The position numbers and the translations under genes are program-made. From Bradyrhizobium sp. SZCCT0153 (GTDB lineage Bacteria > Pseudomonadota > Alphaproteobacteria > Rhizobiales > Xanthobacteraceae): a stretch of 64,000 nucleotides of DNA. Positions within the stretch are counted from its first letter, which is position 1. Each line of letters starts with the position of its first letter. Under the pieces are notes generated by a model. The model was given only the letters and a program-made list of their open reading frames with translations, was not told the DNA's origin and did not search any database. This document shows, piece by piece, positions 16,422 through 24,878 of this stretch. The stretch lies in contig NZ_JAFCKS010000005.1 of the NCBI RefSeq assembly GCF_018129995.1, positions 186,001-250,000 of the forward strand. The letters run 5' to 3'.

Positions 16422-17495
16422 TCAATGCGAGAACGGGTAGAGTTTCCAGTAGGCCTTGATCTGCCGCCAGCGATGCGCGAGCCCGTCCGGCTCGAACATC
16501 AGGAACGCGATGATGATCACCCCGATCGCGATTTCGCGCAGGAAGGTGATGTTGTTGTTGAGCGACAACGCCTTGTCGATCGCGCCGCCCTTCAGATAGA
16601 TGCTGAGGAATTCCATCGTCTCAGGCAGCAGCACCACGAAGGCGGTGCCCATCAGCGTGCCCATGATCGAGCCGGTGCCGCCGATGATGATCATGGCGAG
16701 GAACAGGATCGAGCGCTCGATGCCGAAGCCTTCCTGCGACACCACGAGCTGGTAGTGCGCATAGAGCGCGCCTGCGATGCCGGCGAAGAAGGCGGCGAGG
16801 CCGAATGACAGCGTGCGGTACTTGGTGAGATTGATGCCCATGATCTCCGCGGAGAGGTAGTGGTCGCGGATCGCCACCAGCGCGCGGCCGTCGCGGGTGC
16901 GCATCAGATTGGTGACGAGGACGTAGCTTGCGATCACATAGGCAAGCACGACGTAGAAATATTGCCTGTCGCCTCGCAGGGTAAAGCCGAAGATCGAGAA
17001 TGGATTGGCGCTGGCCGGCACCGAGCCGCCGGTGAACCACTCAGCGCGGGAGAAGAAATCGAGCAGGATGTATTGCGCCGCCAGCGTCGCGATGACGAGG
17101 TAGAGTCCCTTCAGCCGCGCAGCCGGGATGCCGAAGATCAGCCCGACCAGTGCGGTGACGATGCCGGCGAGCGGGATCGCGAAGAACACCGGGATCGGTG
17201 CGTTGTTGGAGATGTAGGCCGATGTGAACGCACCGAGCAGGAAGAAGGCCGCGTGCCCGATCGAGATCTGGCCGGTAAAGCCGACCAGGATGTTCAGTCC
17301 GAGGGCCGCGATCGAGAAGATGCCGATCTGGATCAGGATGCTGAGCCAGTAGCCGCCAAGGAATTGCGGCACGAGGCACAGCGCCAGCACGCCGGCGATC
17401 GCAAAGTTGCGGCTTGTCGTAGTCGGAAAGATCGTGGTGTCCGCCGCGTAGGAAGTGCGGAAATCGCCAGCAGGAATGAGGGCAGGGCCGGCCAT
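16422..17495 (-). CDS. ABC transporter permease, LivM type
   Basis: A 357-residue inner-membrane permease with about ten hydrophobic segments. Characteristic motifs are GLNILVGFTGQISIGHAAFFLLGA near residues 65-88 and GRALVAIRDHYLSAEIMGIN in the cytoplasmic loop that contacts the ATPases. A long N-terminal stretch (about 30 residues) precedes the first helix. The gene starts 3 bases after the LivH-type gene ends, so they are coupled. It pairs with the LivH-type subunit to form the membrane channel of this uptake system. Confidence 0.93.
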   Translation of the reverse strand: MAGPALIPAGDFRTSYAADTTIFPTTTSRNFAIAGVLALCLVPQFLGGYWLSILIQIGIFSIAALGLNILVGFTGQISIGHAAFFLLGAFTSAYISNNAPIPVFFAIPLAGIVTALVGLIFGIPAARLKGLYLVIATLAAQYILLDFFSRAEWFTGGSVPASANPFSIFGFTLRGDRQYFYVVLAYVIASYVLVTNLMRTRDGRALVAIRDHYLSAEIMGINLTKYRTLSFGLAAFFAGIAGALYAHYQLVVSQEGFGIERSILFLAMIIIGGTGSIMGTLMGTAFVVLLPETMEFLSIYLKGGAIDKALSLNNNITFLREIAIGVIIIAFLMFEPDGLAHRWRQIKAYWKLYPFSH

Positions 17496-17498
17496 GGG

Positions 17499-18392
17499 TC
17501 AGATCCGCTCGATGTCGTGGGTGCCGAACAGGCCGTAGGGCTTGATCATCAGCACGATGATGAGGACGTAGAACGGTGCGATCTCGTAGAGATTGCCCCA
17601 GTGCAGATACTCGCTGTCGACATACTGCGCGATGTTCTCGAGCAGCCCGATGATGATGCCGCCGAGCACGGCGCCGCCGACGGAATCGAGTCCGCCGAGG
17701 ATCGCCGCCGGAAACACCTTGATGCCGTAGGCGGCGAGCCCGGAGGATACGCCGTTCACCACGGCGACCACCACGCCCGCAACCGCCGAGACGGTGGCCG
17801 AGATCGCCCAGGCCATCGCGAACACGCTCTTCACGGAAATGCCGAGCGATTGCGCCACCTGCTGGTTGAACGCGGTCGCGCGCATGGCAAGGCCGTACTT
17901 CGAGGCGCGGAAGAACCAGGCCATGCCGATCATCATCGCGACCGACACAACGAGGCTCATGATGTAGACTGTCTGGATCTGGAGCCCGAACAGGCTGACC
18001 GACTGGCTCTCGAACACGCGCGGGAACGGCTGCGGGTTGACGCCGAACATCCATTTCAGCGTCGCCTGCAGCACGGTGGAGAGGCCGATCGTCACCATGA
18101 TCACGGAGATGATGGGCTCGCCGATCATCGGCCGCAGGATCAGGACCTGGATGGCGATGCCGAAAACGAACATGAACACCAGCGTCATCGGCATGCCGAT
18201 CCAGAACGGTACCTGGTACTTCGCGAGCAGCGTCCAGCACACCCAGGCGCCGACCAGCAGCAACTCGCCTTGCGCGAAATTGACCACCTGCGTCGCCTTG
18301 TAGATCAGCACGAACGACATCGCGACGACGCCATAGAGCGTGCCGACCACGAGGCCGTTGACCAGGAGCTGGATGAGGAAAGCGGTGTTCAT
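17499..18392 (-). CDS. ABC transporter permease, LivH type
   Basis: A 297-residue permease starting at the ATG at 18392 (MNTAFLIQLLVNGLVVGTLYG). The open frame extends about 20 codons upstream without family pattern, into the palindromic repeat. Motifs are VNFAQGELLLVGAW near residue 45 and the loop ALAMRATAFNQQVAQSLGI. It has about eight to nine hydrophobic segments, as usual for LivH. It forms the channel with the LivM-type protein encoded 3 bases downstream. The 300-base palindromic repeat separates it from the acyl-CoA synthetase gene on the same strand. Confidence 0.92.
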   Translation of the reverse strand: MNTAFLIQLLVNGLVVGTLYGVVAMSFVLIYKATQVVNFAQGELLLVGAWVCWTLLAKYQVPFWIGMPMTLVFMFVFGIAIQVLILRPMIGEPIISVIMVTIGLSTVLQATLKWMFGVNPQPFPRVFESQSVSLFGLQIQTVYIMSLVVSVAMMIGMAWFFRASKYGLAMRATAFNQQVAQSLGISVKSVFAMAWAISATVSAVAGVVVAVVNGVSSGLAAYGIKVFPAAILGGLDSVGGAVLGGIIIGLLENIAQYVDSEYLHWGNLYEIAPFYVLIIVLMIKPYGLFGTHDIERI

Positions 18393-18398
18393 GTGATA

Positions 18399-18698
18399 TG
18401 CTGTCCTTCGCCTCTCCCCGCGTGAGGCAGGGCTATCGCATAGGGTGTGCACGATGCGGCGGCATTGGCAGTCGGCTCTCTCTCCTGCTTGCGGGAGAGG
18501 GCTGGGGTGGGGGCTGTCTCCGCACTGGGATTGCTGAGAATTGCGGAGGTTGTCCCCGAGTGGTGAGAACCCTCACCCGCCGCGCTCTGCGAGCGCGTCG
18601 GCCTCTCCCGCAAGCGGGAGAAGCGGGGCAAGCCCGCGGTCCTCGTGAAATCCATATGCGATGGCACTGCCGCAGACGGGGAGAGGCGAAGGGCAGCA
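18399..18698. repeat. 300-bp palindromic intergenic repeat element with nested hairpins
   Basis: The outer arms 18399-18420 and 18677-18698 are inverted copies with one mismatch (core CCTTCGCCTCTCCCCG). The pairing continues inward with GGCAGGGCTATCGCATA (from 18427) against its near complement around 18654-18670. Two further hairpins lie inside: CTCTCC..GGGAGAG at 18479-18499 and CTCCCGC-AA-GCGGGAG at 18606-18621. There is no coding pattern. Such palindromic mosaics occur in many copies between genes in Bradyrhizobium. It lies within the transporter gene group between two genes on the same strand, and would fold in the transcript. Confidence 0.8.
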
Positions 18699-18720
18699 GC
18701 GTGCTGAGTGACAGACTTCC

Positions 18721-20652
18721 TCACTCCGCAGCCTCCGCCAAATGCCCGTGCCCGCCGAGATCCACCACGCGCAACGTCGTACGCACCCGCTGCGTGGTGC
18801 CGTCCTGGAAGCGGATCATTGTGTCGACGGGGATGTCGGCATCGCCGCGGTAGATCGCATCGATGATGCCTTCGTATTTCTCGTTGATGACGCTGCGGCG
18901 CACTTTCCGGGTGCGGGTGAGCTCGCCGTCGTCGGCGTCGAGCTCCTTGTAGAGCAGCAGGAAACGCGAGATACGCTGTGCCGGTGGCAGAGTGGCGTTG
19001 ACGGTCTCGACTTCCTTGCGCAGCACCGCATAGACCTCGGGCCGCGAGGCGAGATCGCTATAGGTCGTGAACGACAGGCGGTTCTTCTCGGCCCATTTCG
19101 ATATGATGGAGTAGCGTATGCAGATCATCGCGGCGAGCGCGTCGCGGCCGGCGCCCAGCACAACGGCTTCAGCGATATAGGGCGAGAATTTCAGCTTGTT
19201 CTCGATGAACTGCGGCGAGAAGCGCTCGCCGCGCGAAGTTTCCGCGAGGTCCTTGATGCGGTCGATGACGACGAGCTGCTTGTCGTCGTTGAAATAGCCG
19301 GCGTCGCCCGACAGCATCCAGCCGTCCTTGATGTCGGCAACGCTCGCCTCGGGATTCTTGTAATAGCCGAGGAACATATTGGGATGCCGCACCACGATCT
19401 CGCCGACGCCGTGGACGTCGGCGTTGTCGATGCGGATTTCGACGCTGTCGGCCATTGGTACGCCGGTGGTGTCCGGATCGACCTTGCCTTCGGGATGCAG
19501 CGTGTAAGCACCCAACAGCTCGGTCTGGCCGTAGAGCGTACGCAGTGGCACGCCCATGGCCTGGAAGAACTTGAAGGTCTCAGGCCCGAGCGCGGCACCG
19601 CCGGTCGCGGCCGAGCGCAGGCGGGTGAAGCCGAGGCGGTCGCGCAAGGCGCGGAACAGGATTGTATCCGCAAAACCGGAGCGCTTGTCCTGTTCGAGCG
19701 CGGCGAGGCCTGACTTCATGCCGATATCGAACAGGCGTTGCTTGAAGGGTGTGGCGTCCATCACCCTGGCCCGCACGTCGGCCGCGATCGATTCCCAGAC
19801 GCGCGGGGCAAAGAGCACGAATGTCGGCGCGATCTCGCGCAGATCGTTCATCATCGTCTCGGGCTCTTCGACGAAGTTGATCTTCATGCGGCAGAGCAGG
19901 CCTTTGCCGAGCACATAGACCTGCTCCATGATCCAGGGCAGCGGCAGCACCGAGACGTATTCGTCCTCCGGTCCCTTCGGATCGAAGGCGAGATAGGTCG
20001 CGCAGTGGCCGAGCACCCGGCCGGCGGCGAGCATCGCGAGTTTTGGATGCGAGGTGGTGCCCGACGTGGTGCAGAGGATCGCGACATCCTCGCCCTTGGT
20101 CGCATCCACCAGCCGATCGTAAAGCTCAGGCTCGCGCGCAGCGCGGGCACGGCCGAGCTCGGCGAATTTTTCCGCCGACAGCAGCCGCGGATCGTCATAT
20201 TTCCGCATGCCGCGCGGATCGGAATAGATGATGTGCTTCAGCTTGGGCACGCGGTCGGCGAGGGTGAGCAGCTTGTCGACCTGCTCCTCGTCTTCGGCGA
20301 ATACGAGCTGCGCCTCGCCATAGTTGAGGAGATAGGAGGCCTCTTCGTCCAGAACGTCGCGATAGAGCCCGAGGCTGAGGCCACCAATCGCATGCGTCGC
20401 CACTTCCGCCGCGACCCAGTCCGGCCGGTTGTCGCCGATGATGCCGATGACGTCGCCGCTCGCCAGGCCGAGTTCGATGAGACCGAGCGCGAAATCGCGC
20501 ACGCGCGTCTGGTAATCGTTCCAGGTGAACGGGCGCCAGAGGCCGAGATCCTTTTCGCGCAGCGCGATCTCGTTGCCGTGCTCCCTGGCATTGAGCCGGA
20601 GCATCTTCGGATAGGTATCGGCCTGCGCGACGCGGCCCGCATAGTCCATCAT
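18721..20652 (-). CDS. Long-chain-type acyl-CoA synthetase (AMP-binding)
   Basis: A 643-residue adenylate-forming enzyme that would activate a carboxylic acid with ATP and CoA. The ATP loop is TTSGTTSHPK at about 195-204, followed by LPLPWIMEQVYVLGKGL, the LYGQTELLGAYT motif, and the hinge/lid SGDAGYFNDDKQLVVIDRIKD. The overall form resembles FACL/FadD15-type long-chain synthetases, with a terminal segment unlike FadD. The ATG at 20652 overlaps the stop of the LivG-type gene (ATGA), which fixes the start. The longer open frame upstream is only the shadow of livG. It probably acts on the acid imported by the adjacent transporter. Confidence 0.93.
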   Translation of the reverse strand: MMDYAGRVAQADTYPKMLRLNAREHGNEIALREKDLGLWRPFTWNDYQTRVRDFALGLIELGLASGDVIGIIGDNRPDWVAAEVATHAIGGLSLGLYRDVLDEEASYLLNYGEAQLVFAEDEEQVDKLLTLADRVPKLKHIIYSDPRGMRKYDDPRLLSAEKFAELGRARAAREPELYDRLVDATKGEDVAILCTTSGTTSHPKLAMLAAGRVLGHCATYLAFDPKGPEDEYVSVLPLPWIMEQVYVLGKGLLCRMKINFVEEPETMMNDLREIAPTFVLFAPRVWESIAADVRARVMDATPFKQRLFDIGMKSGLAALEQDKRSGFADTILFRALRDRLGFTRLRSAATGGAALGPETFKFFQAMGVPLRTLYGQTELLGAYTLHPEGKVDPDTTGVPMADSVEIRIDNADVHGVGEIVVRHPNMFLGYYKNPEASVADIKDGWMLSGDAGYFNDDKQLVVIDRIKDLAETSRGERFSPQFIENKLKFSPYIAEAVVLGAGRDALAAMICIRYSIISKWAEKNRLSFTTYSDLASRPEVYAVLRKEVETVNATLPPAQRISRFLLLYKELDADDGELTRTRKVRRSVINEKYEGIIDAIYRGDADIPVDTMIRFQDGTTQRVRTTLRVVDLGGHGHLAEAAE

Positions 20653-21470
20653 GCCGCGCTCTCCTGCGCCGGCGGGGCATCGTCGGGGTCGACCAGCACC
20701 TCGTCCTCCTCGCCGAGATAGGCGCGCCTGACATGGGGATCGGCGAGCACGGCGGCCGGATCGCCTTCGGCGATCTTGCGGCCGAAATCCAGCACCATGA
20801 CGCGGTGGGAGATGTCCATCACCACGCCCATGTCGTGCTCGATCATCACCACCGTCATCCCGAACTCCTCGTTGAGGTCGACGATGTAGCGGGCCATGTC
20901 CTCCTTCTCCTCGAAGTTCATGCCGGCCATCGGCTCGTCGAGGAGAATGAGGCGGGGCTCCAGCGCCATGGCGCGGGCAAGCTCCACGCGCTTGCGCAGG
21001 CCGTAGGAGAGGGTGCCGGCCTGCGCTTTTCGCACCGATTGAAGGTCGAGGAAGTCGATGATCTCCTCGACCTTGCGGCGATGCGCGAGCTCTTCCTTGC
21101 GTGCGCCGGTGAGCCAATACAGCGAGCCGGTGAGGAAATTGTTCTTCAACAGGTGATGGCGGCCGACCATGATGTTGTCGAGCACGCTCATGTGGTGGAA
21201 TAGGGCCAGGTTCTGGAAGGTGCGGCCGATGCCGAGCGAAGCGCGCGCGTTGGGCGTCAGGCCGGTAATGTCGCGGCCCTGGTAGAACAGCTGGCCTTCG
21301 GTCGGCTTGTAGCGGCCGGAAATGCAGTTCACGATCGAGGTCTTGCCGGCGCCGTTGGGGCCGATGATCGAGAACAGCTCGCCTTCCCTGATGGCGAAGC
21401 CGACGTCGGTCAGCGCACGGACGCCACCGAATCGCAAGGACACGCCGCGCACTTCGAGACTGGTAGCCAC
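20649..21470 (-). CDS. ABC transporter ATP-binding protein, LivG type
   Basis: A 273-residue ABC ATPase. Walker A GPNGAGKT is at about 37-44, the LivG-specific signature LSYGLRKRVELARAM follows, then Walker B ILLDEPMAGMN and the IEHDMGVVMDISHRV switch region. I chose the GTG at 21470, preceded by GGGAGG at workable distance; a TTG at 21473 is adjacent and the frame remains open to 21644 without family pattern. It is the first gene of the transporter group and overlaps the acyl-CoA synthetase gene by 4 bases. Confidence 0.92.
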   Translation of the reverse strand: MATSLEVRGVSLRFGGVRALTDVGFAIREGELFSIIGPNGAGKTSIVNCISGRYKPTEGQLFYQGRDITGLTPNARASLGIGRTFQNLALFHHMSVLDNIMVGRHHLLKNNFLTGSLYWLTGARKEELAHRRKVEEIIDFLDLQSVRKAQAGTLSYGLRKRVELARAMALEPRLILLDEPMAGMNFEEKEDMARYIVDLNEEFGMTVVMIEHDMGVVMDISHRVMVLDFGRKIAEGDPAAVLADPHVRRAYLGEEDEVLVDPDDAPPAQESAA

Positions 21471-21808
21471 CAAACGAATCCCTCCCGGTGATGGCGCATT
21501 CAGTGGCGCTCTTCGTCCGTTTCTCTCGGGCGATCCTAGTACGGCCGTGCCGGTGAGGCCATGCAGCAGATGGTCCCGACCGGAGCCTCGCCACTTTCGT
21601 TCCCGTTTGGGATCAAAAGCCGCAGCGCCCGAGGTGGTCCTCAATAGGGGAAAGCGCTATTTTGAAATGTCTCCTGACTGACAATTCTGCGACAAAGTTT
21701 TTCGGGCGGCAGCGGCCTTCATCTTTCGTTGGATGACGGTCGAAATGACTATGTTGCAATGCAGCAGAAGAGCGGAGTGACGAGAACAGTGCGGCTGGCT
21801 TCGGGATC
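21471..21808. promoter_or_regulatory. Divergent promoter region between transporter operon and Crp/Fnr regulator
   Basis: These 338 bases lie between divergent starts, so they should contain both promoters and plausibly the binding site of the regulator encoded at 21809. I looked for a TTGAT-N4-ATCAA FNR box and for a TGTGA-N6-TCACA Crp box and found neither. There is no convincing gene in the stretch. Confidence 0.5.
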
Positions 21809-22483
21809 ATGATTTCAGAGGATCAACTGAAGCGCGTCGCCGCCTGGTCGCGCGAGCTCACGGATGCCGAGATCGAGGTCGCTCGCGCCGGGATCACGGA
21901 GCGGTCCTACGGCACCGGCGAGAGCGTGTTCATGCGCGGTGACACGTTCGACTATTGGGCCGGCATGGTCTTCGGCCTCGCCCGGATGGGCGGGGTCTCG
22001 CGCGACGGCAAGGAGGCGAGTCTGGCCGGGCTGACGGCGGGGGCCTGGTTCGGCGAGGGCAGCGTGCTCAAGAACGAGCCGCGGCGTTATGACGTGGTCG
22101 CGCTGCGCAACAGCCGCGTCGCGCTGATGGAGCGCAGCGCCTTCATGTGGCTGTTCGAGAACAGCGTCGGCTTCAACCGCTTCCTGGTGCGCCAGCTCAA
22201 CGAGCGGCTCGGCCAGTTCATCGGCATGCTCGAGGTCAACCGCACGCTGGATACGACCGCGCGTCTCGCCCGCGGCATCGCCTCACTGTTCAACCCGATC
22301 CTCTATCCGGAATCGACCGCGCATCTGGAGATCACCCAGGAGGAGATCGGCGCGCTCTCCGGCATGTCCCGCCAGAATGCCAACCGTGCTCTGAACCGGC
22401 TGGAGAAGGAGGGGCTGCTGCGGCTCGAATACGGCGGCGTCACCATCCTCGATGTCGAGAAGTTGCGCGGGTACGGGGACTAG
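21809..22483 (+). CDS. Crp/Fnr-family transcriptional regulator
   Basis: A 224-residue regulator. The N-terminal half (about 10-125) is a cNMP-binding-like beta barrel (YGTGESVFMRGDTFDYWAGM, GAWFGEGSVLKNEPRRYD). A dimer helix follows (VRQLNERLGQFIGMLE), then a C-terminal winged helix with EITQEEIGALSGMSRQNANRALNRLE. No cysteine cluster is present, so it cannot be an oxygen-sensing Fe-S FNR; the ligand is unknown. It is divergent from the Liv-type transporter and CoA-ligase genes and is the natural candidate for their regulator. The gene stops 7 bases before the end of the convergent MFS gene. Confidence 0.92.
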   Translation: MISEDQLKRVAAWSRELTDAEIEVARAGITERSYGTGESVFMRGDTFDYWAGMVFGLARMGGVSRDGKEASLAGLTAGAWFGEGSVLKNEPRRYDVVALRNSRVALMERSAFMWLFENSVGFNRFLVRQLNERLGQFIGMLEVNRTLDTTARLARGIASLFNPILYPESTAHLEITQEEIGALSGMSRQNANRALNRLEKEGLLRLEYGGVTILDVEKLRGYGD

Positions 22484-22490
22484 GTCCCCG

Positions 22491-23753
22491 TCATCGCGCA
22501 TTGGCCGGCGCATGCACCGGCCAGAGGTCCGCGCGCCAGCGCACCACGATCGCCAGCATCGCGATGAACCCTGCGGCGGCATAGAGCGAGCCCGTCGCGG
22601 AATAGCCGATGATGTCGATCAGGCTGCCGGCCGCGAGCAAGCCGAGCGGCAGGCCGTAGATCACCATCATGCGCACGCCCATCACACGGCCCCGGAGATG
22701 CGCGCTGGCCGTCCGCATCAGGATCACGGCCGCCGAGATCATCGACATGCTCTGGGCGATGCCGGCGAGAACGAGGCAAGCCATCGCCACCGGCATGGTC
22801 CTGATCTCGACGAACACCAGCAGCATGGCGTACCAGGCCAGCGTTGCGCCGATCAGGAGCCGGGCAATGCGCAGTCCGCCGACCAGGCTAAGCGTGATGG
22901 AGCCGATCAGCGAGCCGACGGCGAAGCTCGCCGAGAGATAACCGAGACCGGTCTGGTCGGTATGAAAGATTTCGCGCGCGATGTAGGGCAGCAATCCCCC
23001 GGTGAAGGGAAATGCGGTGAGATTGGCGAGGAAGGCGACGCACAGCGCTGCCCCCATTCCCGGGCCATTCCAGGCGTAGACGATCCCTTCCTTGAGGTCG
23101 CCCAACAAGCGCGAGACGGCGTGGCTGTTCGCCGGAAGATCACTCGTGGCGACGGACCTTTCCGGCCGGGTCAGGCAGAGCATCAGAAGCGCGGCCGTGA
23201 AGTAGAGACAGGCGATCATTACATAGACGAGGCCGATGCCGAGGACGGCGAACAGCCCGGCGCCCGTCAATGCTCCGGCGATGCGCGCGCTGTCCTGGGT
23301 CGTGCGTGCAACGCTGATGGCGCCGACCAATTGCTCGGCCGGCATGATCTCGGCCAGCAGCGCGCCCCGGACGCCGAGATCCGAGGGGCGGATCATCCCC
23401 ATGATCGTCACGATGATCATGACGCTGAACGGCGTCAGGTGACCGGTCAGCGCCAGAACCATGATGGTCGACGAGAGCGTTGTATAGGCAAGGCGCATCG
23501 CGACCAGGAGATCGCGATGACCCATGCGGTCGCCGATCATGCCGAACACCGGCGCAACCAGTGTCCCGACGAATTGCAGCGACCCGAGCACGGTGAGCAG
23601 CAGTACCGAGCCGGTCTCGACCATGATGTACCAGCCGAGCACCAGCGTCTCGACTTCGAACGCCCAGGAGGTGAGCAGGTCGGACGGCCACTGGAAGCGA
23701 TAGTTGCGGATGCGGAATGGCGCGAGCGCCGACGGCCGTGCGGCTGCGCTCAC
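22491..23753 (-). CDS. MFS transporter, DHA3/EntS-like
   Basis: A 420-residue major facilitator superfamily protein with about twelve hydrophobic segments. The loop GMIGDRMGHRDLLVAMRLAY after helix 2 matches the MFS signature, and FVGTLVAPVFG and SLIGSITLSLVGG are typical of the EntS/DHA3 exporter branch. It is convergent with the Crp/Fnr gene. Nothing adjacent identifies a substrate; export of a small molecule or drug is the usual role of the branch. Confidence 0.88.
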   Translation of the reverse strand: MSAAARPSALAPFRIRNYRFQWPSDLLTSWAFEVETLVLGWYIMVETGSVLLLTVLGSLQFVGTLVAPVFGMIGDRMGHRDLLVAMRLAYTTLSSTIMVLALTGHLTPFSVMIIVTIMGMIRPSDLGVRGALLAEIMPAEQLVGAISVARTTQDSARIAGALTGAGLFAVLGIGLVYVMIACLYFTAALLMLCLTRPERSVATSDLPANSHAVSRLLGDLKEGIVYAWNGPGMGAALCVAFLANLTAFPFTGGLLPYIAREIFHTDQTGLGYLSASFAVGSLIGSITLSLVGGLRIARLLIGATLAWYAMLLVFVEIRTMPVAMACLVLAGIAQSMSMISAAVILMRTASAHLRGRVMGVRMMVIYGLPLGLLAAGSLIDIIGYSATGSLYAAAGFIAMLAIVVRWRADLWPVHAPANAR

Positions 23754-23876
23754 AGCGCGATGACTCGTATCACGGCGATTCCCTTGCCCTTGTTGTTTCT
23801 TATGTCCGTCGGCAACGTATCGCCGGTGATGGTCGTGTCAATTGGAACTGCCGCAGGCCGCCCTTGCGCTTCGCTC

Positions 23877-24719
23877 TTACCTCGCCGTGGTTCTCGGCTT
23901 CCGCTCCGCCAGCGCCGCTGCCATGGCCGAGATCAGCGGACGCATGAAATAGGCGTCGTCCGCCGGCGAGACGTCGGTGCGAAGGCCGTGTCCGGCGAGT
24001 TCGCCCGAGACTGCCGGCCCCACCGAGGCAATCAGCGTCCGTTCGAGGCCGGCACGCAGGCGCGCCTCGCTGCCATGTGTCTTGGCGGCTTCGATCAGGC
24101 GGCGGACCTGGCCGAGATTGGTCAGCGCGATGCAATCGATCCGTCCCTCCGCCATGTCGTCGATGGCGGTGATGATGTTGGCATCCGCTGCCTTGGAATC
24201 GTAGGTGTAAGGCAGCACGGTATCGAGCTCGGCGCCTTGCGCGGCAAGCGCGCCGGTCAACGCGCTGTGGTCCTTGTCGGGATAAAGCTGGACGCCAAGG
24301 CGACGTCCCCTCAGCTCGAGCTTGCCCAACATCTCGATCACGCCTTCGGTGGTCGGTTTCTCCGTAGTCTGCTGAGTCTCGAGCCCATTCTCGCGCAGCG
24401 CCTTGCCGGGCTTCGGCCCGCGGCTGAATTTACGCGTTTTGGCAAGCGCCGCCACGAGCGCCTGGTCGAGCCCGCGGGCGACGGCGAGCTTCATGATCCG
24501 CCGCAGGCCTTCGCCGGTCATCAGCACGAGGTCGTCAAGGGGCCTGTCGATGGCACGGCGAATCCAGGCCTCGACCGGGGCGGGGTCCGGCGCATCCTGG
24601 ATGGTGAACATCGGGCATTGCACGACCTCTGCGCCTTGCTCGGCCAGCAGCTTGGAAAATTGCGCCTCCTCGCGCGTTTCCAGGATCAGGATGCGGGTGC
24701 CGTTCAAGCGGTCGGCCAT
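23877..24719 (-). CDS. hemD: Uroporphyrinogen-III synthase
   Basis: A 280-residue protein with the two-domain Rossmann-like arrangement of HemD. It catalyses closure of hydroxymethylbilane to uroporphyrinogen III in heme, siroheme and bacteriochlorophyll synthesis. Key segments are GTRILILETREEAQFSKLL at the N-terminus, LVLMTGEGLRRIM, the linker with GPKPGKALRENGL, and DCIALTNLGQVRRLIEAA in the second half. The ATG at 24719 has GGAGCA upstream; an in-frame ATG at 24758 is an alternative. HemD sequences diverge strongly, so assignment rests on the overall pattern. It is not next to other heme genes here and is divergent from purU. Confidence 0.82.
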   Translation of the reverse strand: MADRLNGTRILILETREEAQFSKLLAEQGAEVVQCPMFTIQDAPDPAPVEAWIRRAIDRPLDDLVLMTGEGLRRIMKLAVARGLDQALVAALAKTRKFSRGPKPGKALRENGLETQQTTEKPTTEGVIEMLGKLELRGRRLGVQLYPDKDHSALTGALAAQGAELDTVLPYTYDSKAADANIITAIDDMAEGRIDCIALTNLGQVRRLIEAAKTHGSEARLRAGLERTLIASVGPAVSGELAGHGLRTDVSPADDAYFMRPLISAMAAALAERKPRTTAR

Positions 24720-24878
24720 GGGCGTGCTCCGGTCGGTAAATCGCAATGGTACGTTCATCCTGACTCTACGGTCGGGATTGGCGCAAGGGCGGGGTCGGTG
24801 ATAGAGCAGGCCGCAAATCGCGGCTCGTTCCGCGGCCCAGTGCACAAACCTTCATCAAGAGCCATTTCTTCAACAGCC

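Noticed and set aside
18399..18698. CRISPR array
   Set aside because: The repeats are inverted and nested, not regularly spaced direct repeats, and no cas genes are present.
18721..21594. 957-codon frame joining the acyl-CoA synthetase to upstream sequence
   Set aside because: The upstream 300 codons are an off-frame reading of the LivG-type gene. The ATGA overlap at 20649-20652 gives the real start.
21471..21808. FNR or Crp box in the divergent region
   Set aside because: No TTGAT-N4-ATCAA or TGTGA-N6-TCACA pattern was found.
21809..22483. Oxygen-sensing FNR/FixK role
   Set aside because: The protein has no N-terminal cysteine cluster, and its genes in context are uptake genes rather than respiratory ones.
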